Assembly (NCBI GenBank): GCA_018067325.1
Contig: JAGPUU010000213.1
Span: 1 to 5,663 of the forward strand
Origin: Amphritea sp.
Lineage (GTDB): Bacteria > Pseudomonadota > Gammaproteobacteria > Pseudomonadales > Balneatricaceae
Direction of reading: 5' to 3'
DNA length: 5,663 nt
Shown here one piece after another: positions 1 through 5,663 of this stretch (positions are counted from its first letter, which is position 1; every line of letters begins with the position of its first letter). The notes under the pieces are model-generated. The model was not told the DNA's origin. It ran no database searches and saw only the letters and a program-made list of their open reading frames with translations. Made by a program: the position numbers and the translations under genes.

Positions 1-3000
1 TCATACTAGTCAGTTCCATACCGCCCATCCGCGGCATCTCTAAATCCGTCAAAACCAGATCTGGACGTTTTTTGCGAATCTGATTCATCGCATCAAGGCC
101 ATCGATTGCAGTGTTCACTTCATAGCCCGTATCACGCAACAGCGTTGAAAGAGACGTTCTGGCGCTAAGGGAATCATCCACCACCAACAGTTTTGGCAAC
201 CCCAGATCATCGCTGAGAACAACCGGCGTAAACAGGTTTTGCTTGCCATCAGACTTATGCCTGATCCGCGCAGGCAGATCGATAACGGGTGCGGTATCGC
301 CATTGGCCAGAATAGTGATCCCTGGTATTCCTGGAAGATCCGGCAGATAAGGCCCCATCGGCTTAAAAGCCAACTCGCGGTGAGCAATCACTTCACGCAC
401 CATGACCGCAACCTTTTCACCCGACCCCAGATTAACCAACAAAACAGGATGCACCTGATCGGATTCATAAGGCTTACCATGCTCACCCAACAGCGCTTCC
501 AGCCCATAGGCAGGAAAATGTTCACCCTGGCTTTCGAACCTCATTCCTTCAGCCGTATCCTGCAGCCTTCCATCCAGCGAGATCAGGCTCTGCTCCAGAC
601 CATGACTGGCCAGTGCATAGATCTGTTTCCCCGCCCGGACCAGCAACGTTTTAATCATCAATGAGCTGGAAGGCATCGACAACTCAAGAGTGGTTCCCAG
701 CCCCTGCTCTGAACTGATATCCAGATTTCCCTGCAACCGCATTATCTGCTGATGGACAACATCCATGCCGATACCCCGACCGGATAATTGGCTGATCTCA
801 TTCCGGGTGGAAAAACCGGGAATCAGAATCAGTCGTTCTATCTCTCGCTTCGTCAGCTCAACCGTTGGATCGATCAAACCTCTTTGTTGTGCAACCTCCC
901 GAATCCGCCCCGTATCAATACCAGCACCATCATCGCCACAGGTTACCCGGATAAGATCATTTTCCAGCCAAAATCGCAGAACCACTCTGCCCTGTTGCGG
1001 CTTACTCAGCGATGTCCGCGTATCTGATGACTCTATGCCATGGTCTACGGCGTTGCGGATAATATGCATCAACGGATCAGTCAGCTGGTTAAGAATGGAA
1101 CTATCCACCAGCGTAGATTCACCCTCGATAAACAGCTCTGCCTGCTTGCCGGTAGTTCGGCACGCCTGACGCAACACCCGCTGTAATCTGGCCGTGATTG
1201 ACTTCACTTCCACCAGCCGGGTGCTCAACACCTTTTCCAGAGTCTCTTTCTGAATACCGTTCTGGGCGATATGCAGTTCACCTGTCCGACGAATGTGTCG
1301 GTCCATCTGCTGTTCCACTTCCTGAATATCAGCAACGGTTTCCTGAAGCCTGGAGAGACTGGTATGCATCTCGTTATAGCGGTCCATCTCGAGGGGATCG
1401 AAGGTCTCGCTGTCCTGATCCAGCCCCGGCTGCAGGGTATAGTATTCGCTCAGTTGCTGTTCCAGCTCGAAGACAACCCGCTGCATTGCTCGCTGACGGT
1501 CACGACTAAGACGCACAGAGCTTCGCAGCTGGGTAATCTCTTCATCAAGCTGAGTATTCAGTGTGGTGCCTTCGCCTGCCAGCCGCATCAGACTATCGAG
1601 GGTAGCCTGAGGCACACGGAAAAAAGTCTGCTCACGGCTACCCGCTTCTTCAAGTTGAAGAGGGTCTGTAGACTCCTCTCCAGACGCCAGGAGCGGATCA
1701 ATAGATACTTCTACTTTCGGGCCAAGCTTAGGCTCCAGTGCAACCTCAATTTCAGTTTGCTGGGCCAGGCCTTCACTGCGTAATTTATAGTGCCAGTCCA
1801 TTACCAGCTGTAGCATTGAGCAAGCGTTATCCGGGGCAGCAACCCGATCGATAACCGATTCGCACATCACCGCAATAGTATCCGTAATCGCGGTCAGATC
1901 ATCACTGAGAGGCTTTTGCGGGATTTGCTTAGCCTCAGTAAACAGTTCGAGAATATCTTCCAGCCGGTGAGTCAGGTTAGCTATTCCACTAATACCGGCC
2001 ATATTTGCCAGCCCCTTAATGGTATGAGCGGCTCGCTGAGCTTCACGAATTGCCTCAATATCAGCGTTATCCGCCATCAACTGAAGCTGCTCTGAAAGCT
2101 GTTCGCAGAGCACCGGCAGTTCGTTAAACAACATATCCAATAACTGAGGATCGATATCATCTGCAACGTTCAGAACAACATCCGCATCGCTTGCCAGCTC
2201 TCTTTCCAGTGTTAGTGGTGTTTGCAGTGAAGCCAGAGAGAGAAGCCCACCGATATAACTGATCTGCTCTTCGGTTGGCCTAGCCGGTAACTCCAGAACC
2301 TCCAGCTGGTCTTTTAACACCTGCTGCTTTTCAGCATCGATAATATCGGCCAGGTAATTAATCAACTCTGCCAGCAACTCACTAATTTGGAGCTGCATCT
2401 GTGATTGAAACTGCTGCGGATTATTCAGCAACCAGCAAATATTGGTTTCAATCCCCTGTGCAATCGCAGCTCCTCCAAGTAGATGTACCGAGCGTAGGGC
2501 CCTAATTATCGGTTCAAGTTGTTGTGCCGCCAAGGATAGCCGCTTGTCCGCTGGAATCCCCTGCTCCATTGGGACCTGCCAGCCATCCAGTAAACCCTGT
2601 AACGAATTGGTCAGCATCAGCAGTACGGCAGGCTCCAACTGTGGGCCAGGCTGTTGCAGCAATGCCAAATCAACATCACAGAAAGAAGGGGGTGTCAGCA
2701 AAGGCGGTACTATTTCAGGTTCAAGTTCCAGTTCGCTGTTGGCCAGCTGAATATCACCAGCCTGAGCCTCTGTCTCAAAATGGACCAACTGCTGCAGGTC
2801 CGTCAGCAACAGCTCCTGCAAGAACTGTCGGTCATCTTCCGGTAATGGCTCTGCCCAACGTTGATCGCCCATCAGCAATAGAAGTCTTTTCGTGTCATCC
2901 GGCTGTAAACGTTGCAACAACACACTAGCCTGCTGCTGCAGCTCGGGACGATTGGGATTGTCGCATTCAGATTCCCACTGCTCAGCCAGCAAGGCAAACA

Positions 3001-3589
3001 GATCAGCAAAACCAGCGAAGCCCGCATCACCGGATACCTCCACCAGCTGATGTAACTGCTCTACGCCAGATTCAGTATCTAAGCTGGATAGCTGAGCCAA
3101 CTGCTCACCCCACTCAGCGGTTAAGCTATTACCTGAGCTGTCAGGCAGATCTGGCCCGGTAATACTTTCCGTGGCCAGTGTAGATTCAAGCAAGCTATCA
3201 ATCAGTGTCTGACAGTCCTGTTCCAGCAACTCTGCAAGAAAGTCACAATCTTCGGCCTCGAGGGGCTCTGGCCAATGTTCATCACTCAAACAGGCCAACA
3301 GGTATTGCCCAACACCCGGTTGGGGCTGATGAATAAGCTCATCCAACGCCTTTGAAAAATCGATCAACAGAACCCGTTGTTCTGCCAGTTCTTCAATTTG
3401 TTCCAGTTGCTCAAGCTGTTCAGCGAAGAGCGCCAATGCATCAGCAATACCGAGCATCCCCGCTTCACTGAAAGGATCGACCAAGCCCTGAAGCGCATCG
3501 ATCAGCGCCTCGGGTGCTGGTTGTGAGTCAATCTGTATTTGCAGCAGAGCAAGAAACTGCTCTGCTGAAGTGATGCTTTCACGAATCAT
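1..3589 (-). CDS. Hybrid CheA-type histidine kinase of the ChpA/PilL family, multi-Hpt, C-terminus cut by window edge
   Basis: This is a cytoplasmic chemosensory kinase that would autophosphorylate under MCP/CheW control and pass phosphate to receiver domains. The frame is open for 1196 codons from ATG 3589 to the window edge. An in-frame TGA at 3602-3604, with no other start codon after it, fixes the start. Domains in order: three degenerate Hpt-like modules (about 29-136, 177-275 and 315-390); a canonical Hpt (about 476-585) with HTIKG, phosphoacceptor His522; an acidic linker; a long P3 dimerisation region (about 655-812) carrying FDPLEMDRY (730-738), a signature I associate with ChpA-type kinases; a P4 ATPase (about 813-972) with N box HIIRNAVDHGIE (842-853), G1 DDGAG (886-890), F box PGFST (924-928) and G2 GRGIGMDVV (937-945); a CheW-like P5 (about 973-1115); and a receiver from 1132 with DD (1138-1139) and phosphoacceptor Asp1182. 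All kinase motifs look intact. Full length is estimated at about 1260 residues, roughly half of Pseudomonas aeruginosa ChpA. It follows the MCP gene by 21 bp, so co-transcription is likely. Its output (type IV pili or another function) is inferred only. Confidence 0.95.
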   Translation of the reverse strand, partial: MIRESITSAEQFLALLQIQIDSQPAPEALIDALQGLVDPFSEAGMLGIADALALFAEQLEQLEQIEELAEQRVLLIDFSKALDELIHQPQPGVGQYLLACLSDEHWPEPLEAEDCDFLAELLEQDCQTLIDSLLESTLATESITGPDLPDSSGNSLTAEWGEQLAQLSSLDTESGVEQLHQLVEVSGDAGFAGFADLFALLAEQWESECDNPNRPELQQQASVLLQRLQPDDTKRLLLLMGDQRWAEPLPEDDRQFLQELLLTDLQQLVHFETEAQAGDIQLANSELELEPEIVPPLLTPPSFCDVDLALLQQPGPQLEPAVLLMLTNSLQGLLDGWQVPMEQGIPADKRLSLAAQQLEPIIRALRSVHLLGGAAIAQGIETNICWLLNNPQQFQSQMQLQISELLAELINYLADIIDAEKQQVLKDQLEVLELPARPTEEQISYIGGLLSLASLQTPLTLERELASDADVVLNVADDIDPQLLDMLFNELPVLCEQLSEQLQLMADNADIEAIREAQRAAHTIKGLANMAGISGIANLTHRLEDILELFTEAKQIPQKPLSDDLTAITDTIAVMCESVIDRVAAPDNACSMLQLVMDWHYKLRSEGLAQQTEIEVALEPKLGPKVEVSIDPLLASGEESTDPLQLEEAGSREQTFFRVPQATLDSLMRLAGEGTTLNTQLDEEITQLRSSVRLSRDRQRAMQRVVFELEQQLSEYYTLQPGLDQDSETFDPLEMDRYNEMHTSLSRLQETVADIQEVEQQMDRHIRRTGELHIAQNGIQKETLEKVLSTRLVEVKSITARLQRVLRQACRTTGKQAELFIEGESTLVDSSILNQLTDPLMHIIRNAVDHGIESSDTRTSLSKPQQGRVVLRFWLENDLIRVTCGDDGAGIDTGRIREVAQQRGLIDPTVELTKREIERLILIPGFSTRNEISQLSGRGIGMDVVHQQIMRLQGNLDISSEQGLGTTLELSMPSSSLMIKTLLVRAGKQIYALASHGLEQSLISLDGRLQDTAEGMRFESQGEHFPAYGLEALLGEHGKPYESDQVHPVLLVNLGSGEKVAVMVREVIAHRELAFKPMGPYLPDLPGIPGITILANGDTAPVIDLPARIRHKSDGKQNLFTPVVLSDDLGLPKLLVVDDSLSARTSLSTLLRDTGYEVNTAIDGLDAMNQIRKKRPDLVLTDLEMPRMGGMELTSM
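2..196 (-). other. Receiver (REC) domain of the hybrid kinase, truncated by window edge
   Basis: Residues 1132-1196 begin KLLVVDDS, giving the acidic pair Asp1138/Asp1139, and continue to VLTDLEMPRMGG, with Asp1182 as the expected phosphoacceptor. The conserved Thr/Ser and Lys of the second half lie outside the window. A C-terminal fused receiver is usual for ChpA, PilL and WspE-type kinases and may act as a phosphate sink or as an output. Confidence 0.93.
1835..2164 (-). other. Canonical Hpt phosphotransfer domain (kinase residues about 476-585, His522)
   Basis: The AHTIKGLANMAGI motif (521-533) is a textbook HxxKG Hpt active site, flanked by predicted helices 479-504 and 535-552 (IANLTHRLEDILELF lies within this second region). 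This is the only Hpt-like unit in the protein with all motif residues, so it is the probable site of autophosphorylation by the P4 domain. Confidence 0.92.
2420..2647 (-). other. Degenerate third Hpt-like domain (kinase residues about 315-390)
   Basis: LEPAVLLMLTNSL (318-330) resembles IDPQLLDMLFNEL (479-491), the first helix of the canonical Hpt. It is followed 38 residues later by VHLLGGAAIAQGI (368-380), which resembles AHTIKGLANMAGI (521-533). His369 occupies the phosphoacceptor position and the Gly of HxxKG is kept, but the Lys is Gly372. Whether it is phosphorylated cannot be told from sequence. Confidence 0.55.
2765..3061 (-). repeat. Degenerate Hpt-like module, tandem protein repeat copy 2 (kinase residues about 177-275)
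   Basis: This is the second copy of the repeat, with block A DAGFAGFADLFALLAEQWE (188-206) and block B containing RWAEPL (244-249). The spacing between blocks is 7 residues shorter than in copy 1. His180 lies exactly where the canonical phosphoacceptor would be: HQLVEVSGDAGFAGFADL lines up without gaps with HTIKGLANMAGISGIANL (522-539). However, the Lys-Gly that follows in HxxKG is Val-Glu here, so it is probably a non-phosphorylated or atypical Hpt fold. Confidence 0.7.
3182..3505 (-). repeat. Degenerate Hpt-like module, tandem protein repeat copy 1 (kinase residues about 29-136)
   Basis: This is the first copy of a diverged repeat in the kinase N-terminus. Block A, EAGMLGIADALALFAEQLE (42-60), matches copy 2 (188-206) at 11 of 19 positions. 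Block B (97-130, containing HWPEPL) matches copy 2 (236-269) at 16 of 34 without gaps. When block A is lined up with the canonical Hpt, the position of the phosphoacceptor His is Gln34, so this copy should not be phosphorylated. Counts were made by eye from the translation. Confidence 0.7.
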
Positions 3590-3597
3590 GCTATATG

Positions 3598-3603
3598 CCC
3601 GTC
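3598..3603 (-). promoter_or_regulatory. Weak Shine-Dalgarno-like site for the kinase gene
   Basis: The spacer between the two genes reads GACGGG on the minus strand, 8 nt upstream of ATG 3589. It is an imperfect match to GGAGG. The in-frame TGA overlapping this site (3602-3604) leaves ATG 3589 as the only start available nearby. No promoter or terminator is visible in the 21 bp spacer, which fits translation from a shared transcript with the receptor gene. Confidence 0.4.
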
Positions 3604-3610
3604 AGATGGC

Positions 3611-5663
3611 TCAGGATACGACCGGTGCCGCCAACTTAAATACGCTTACAGAGCGCTGCAGCTCCTGTGCAGCATCTACCAGTTCATCGGATAGTTCCGC
3701 TTGCTGCAGCATCGCTTTGTTGGTGGCCAGAGTGGTCTCATCAATCTTACCGGCACGAGCCCGCAGTTCTTTCGCTACTTTCGCCTGCCGGGCAGAGTTC
3801 TGCGCGATCCGAACCACCGATTCAACCAGGGTTTGCGTAGTCGATCGGGTTTCATCCATACGCTCACCCGCTTCCTCTGCCAGCCGGGTACCTTCAACTA
3901 CGTCGGTGATTACCGTGTTCATTACGTTGATAGTATCTGCAGTCTCCAGCTGGATATTATTCACCAACGATTCTATCTCGGAGGTTGCCTCCCGTGAATT
4001 TTCCGCCAGACGCTTTACCTCATCTACCACCACCATCAGACCCCGACCGGCTTCACCTGCGGAAGCTGCGTGCATACTCGCATTCAGAGACAATACATGG
4101 GTACGCTCAGAGATATTGTTAATCAGGTTTACGATACCGCCGATCTCCTGAGAACGTTCTCCCAAACGTTTGATCCGCTTTTCTGCTTCGTGGATGGTCT
4201 GACGAATCTTATTAATACTGCCGATCGTCTGAGATACCGAATCCATCGCTGTTTCAGACGTTTTAATCGCTTTTTGAGAAGCGCTATTGGTTAGTACGGC
4301 CAGTTTCGAAATCAGCTCCATCGCTTTGATGGCTGAATCAAGACCCTGCAAGGTTTCGACGATCTCTTCCTGCTCCCTGCTGGCATAAGTAAGTACAGTT
4401 TCGGACTGTGACTTTACCTGAACAGACGCTTTGTGTACCCGGGTCGATACCGCATTTACATCATTGAGGACCGTTTCAATAGATGTGGTCAGTTGGTTAA
4501 TCGAATCCGCAATGGCACCGGTGACATCCTCTGCAACAGGTACCCGTACTGTCAGATCACGTTGACTGATCAGGAATACATTTTTAATCAACTCGATGAT
4601 CGAGTTGTTGAGTGTTCTGTTCTCTTCCTCTTTTGCTGTCAGGGCCAGCTCTTTCTCATCCAGCAAGGTATCCAGCACTGAACCCAGCTGTCCCAATTCA
4701 TCCCGGGCCTCCAGTCCACTTCGGGCGCCTACGTCACCCTCGCGTATCCTGTTTACCGTGTCCTGCAGTATATTTACCGGATCGACTACCCCGTACTTAA
4801 CGATCGACATAGCCACCGCCATCGCGACAAGCATCAACCCCATTGAGGCAAAGAAGTAGGTCACCATCGACAACACTTCTTCAGCCTGAACATCGCTGTT
4901 CTGAACCTTATAACTATCAGTCAGCTTTATTACCTGGCCTATGAAGGGATCCAACTCAGCAATGATGGTTTGTAACTGATCGAACTGCTTAGTGCCTCGC
5001 TCAACCGATTCTGACAACTCCGCAAACAACAGATCTAGTGCCGCCAGATTTTCGATCACCGCCACCTGGTTTTGAGGGAACTGTTTTACCGTGGTGACCG
5101 CCTCCATCTGGCTTTTCAAGCGGTTAACCTGATGACTAACCGTCTCTTTAGTAACAGTGCGGCCGCCGCTGGCGATATATTCGCTCATACTATTTTTCAA
5201 TGTATCAAACGAACTGCGCAGCCAGTCCCGCTGAATCCAGACAATCATTGTATCTGTTTCCCACAACAGCTTATTGATCTGGCCGGACAAGCCCAAATCA
5301 GTCGTTAAGCCAACAGCCACCGAGGCCTCTGACGCGTCGTAGAAGGTATCTTGGTAATTATCGACAACCGATTGAAACCGGGCAACCTGGTCCTTATCCT
5401 GATCCGTTCTCAAGTACTGTTTCATCGCCTGAATATCAGCATCTACCTTCGCCATTGTGTCGTTAAACAATGGCAGCTGAGACATACTCCTATCGACCTG
5501 GAAGCTTTTCTCGTGGTACTGGGCCAGGGCGATGTTAGCGCGGATATCACTCACTAACAGCAGGAAATCATTCAACTCCGAGGTGCGCTGTTCCGCCTCC
5601 TCTTTAATCACAACCGTTTGGTAGAAAGAAGCCCCCATGAAAATAAGCCCGATCACCAGCAAC
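3611..5663 (-). CDS. Methyl-accepting chemotaxis protein with HBM-like sensor and PilJ-like signalling domain, N-terminus cut by window edge
   Basis: This is an inner-membrane chemoreceptor, the likely input to the kinase encoded just downstream. There are 683 codons in the window, ending at TGA 3611-3613. The first visible codon is TTG inside a hydrophobic segment (about 1-19), so the true start lies just outside. ATG at residue 9 would cut this helix and has no Shine-Dalgarno. Residues about 20-264 form a helical periplasmic domain; YHEKSFQVDRS (49-59) and GLSGQINKLL (124-133) resemble the helical bimodular (HBM) sensor family. The second membrane helix is about 266-288 and is followed by a HAMP (about 289-340). 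A second HAMP-like stretch (about 350-405) contains DLTVRVPVAEDVTGAIADSIN-type sequence (369-389), very like PilJ. The signalling hairpin (about 406-678) has RIKRLGERSQEIG (496-508) and AGEAGRG (535-541). ASREQE (427-432) could be a methylation site. There is no C-terminal CheR-tethering NWETF-type pentapeptide; the protein ends FKLAAPVVS. The MCP assignment is certain; the HBM call is moderate. The ligand is unknown. Confidence 0.95.
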   Translation of the reverse strand, partial: LLVIGLIFMGASFYQTVVIKEEAEQRTSELNDFLLLVSDIRANIALAQYHEKSFQVDRSMSQLPLFNDTMAKVDADIQAMKQYLRTDQDKDQVARFQSVVDNYQDTFYDASEASVAVGLTTDLGLSGQINKLLWETDTMIVWIQRDWLRSSFDTLKNSMSEYIASGGRTVTKETVSHQVNRLKSQMEAVTTVKQFPQNQVAVIENLAALDLLFAELSESVERGTKQFDQLQTIIAELDPFIGQVIKLTDSYKVQNSDVQAEEVLSMVTYFFASMGLMLVAMAVAMSIVKYGVVDPVNILQDTVNRIREGDVGARSGLEARDELGQLGSVLDTLLDEKELALTAKEEENRTLNNSIIELIKNVFLISQRDLTVRVPVAEDVTGAIADSINQLTTSIETVLNDVNAVSTRVHKASVQVKSQSETVLTYASREQEEIVETLQGLDSAIKAMELISKLAVLTNSASQKAIKTSETAMDSVSQTIGSINKIRQTIHEAEKRIKRLGERSQEIGGIVNLINNISERTHVLSLNASMHAASAGEAGRGLMVVVDEVKRLAENSREATSEIESLVNNIQLETADTINVMNTVITDVVEGTRLAEEAGERMDETRSTTQTLVESVVRIAQNSARQAKVAKELRARAGKIDETTLATNKAMLQQAELSDELVDAAQELQRSVSVFKLAAPVVS

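Noticed and set aside
115..387. Minus-strand open frame of 90 codons
   Set aside because: It is out of frame with the kinase, which reads continuously through this stretch as the P5/receiver linker and receiver start.
239..664. Plus-strand open frame of 141 codons
   Set aside because: It is antisense to the CheW-like P5 domain, whose minus-strand reading is clearly coding.
1271..1783. Plus-strand open frame of 170 codons
   Set aside because: It is antisense to the conserved P3 dimerisation region of the kinase and its translation shows no family features.
2524..2928. Plus-strand open frame of 134 codons rich in Pro and Ala
   Set aside because: It is antisense to the second repeat module of the kinase; its composition reflects the CTG/CAG-rich Leu/Gln codons on the coding strand.
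2780..2945. Clusters of CTG/CAG-type triplets suggestive of a microsatellite
   Set aside because: These are short, irregular runs of Leu and Gln codons within the helical N-terminal region, not a uniform repeat tract.
3570..4151. Plus-strand open frame of 193 codons across the receptor-kinase junction
   Set aside because: It is antisense to the conserved MCP hairpin, is very rich in Ser and has no recognisable domain. The minus strand explains the sequence fully.
5636..5638. Internal ATG (receptor residue 9) as the true start
   Set aside because: It has no Shine-Dalgarno upstream and starting there would remove part of the first membrane helix; the gene most likely continues beyond the window.

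Overview
The window holds two minus-strand genes of a chemosensory signalling array. Both are cut by the window edges. Reading in the direction of transcription (right to left), the first is a methyl-accepting chemotaxis receptor (MCP, 3611-5663, extreme N-terminus missing). The second, after a 21 bp gap, is a very large hybrid CheA-type histidine kinase (1-3589, C-terminal part of its receiver domain missing). Coding sequence covers everything except the 21 bp spacer. There is no RNA gene, mobile element, CRISPR array or terminator that I can support.

The receptor has a periplasmic sensor domain of about 245 residues that looks like the helical bimodular (HBM) type, two membrane segments (the first only partly in the window), a HAMP domain, a second HAMP-like segment and a PilJ-like cytoplasmic signalling hairpin with a divergent tip. 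The kinase is of the ChpA/PilL type. It has an N-terminal region of about 590 residues made of Hpt-like helical modules, only one of which (His522) is canonical. This is followed by a long P3 dimerisation region with the FDPLEMDRY signature of this family, an intact ATP-binding P4 domain, a CheW-like P5 domain and a C-terminal receiver (Asp1182). The likely signal path is receptor to kinase ATPase, to His522, to the fused receiver and/or separate PilG/PilH/CheY-type regulators that are not in the window.

The gene order (MCP then multi-Hpt hybrid CheA) and the protein signatures point to a gammaproteobacterium and a Tfp-type (type IV pilus/twitching) or alternative-cellular-function chemosensory system rather than a flagellar one. 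A marine Oceanospirillales-like organism is plausible, but this is inferred from general sequence character and is not demonstrated. The most interesting feature is in the kinase N-terminus: two tandem copies of a degenerate Hpt-like module plus a third degenerate Hpt, all lying upstream of the single intact Hpt.
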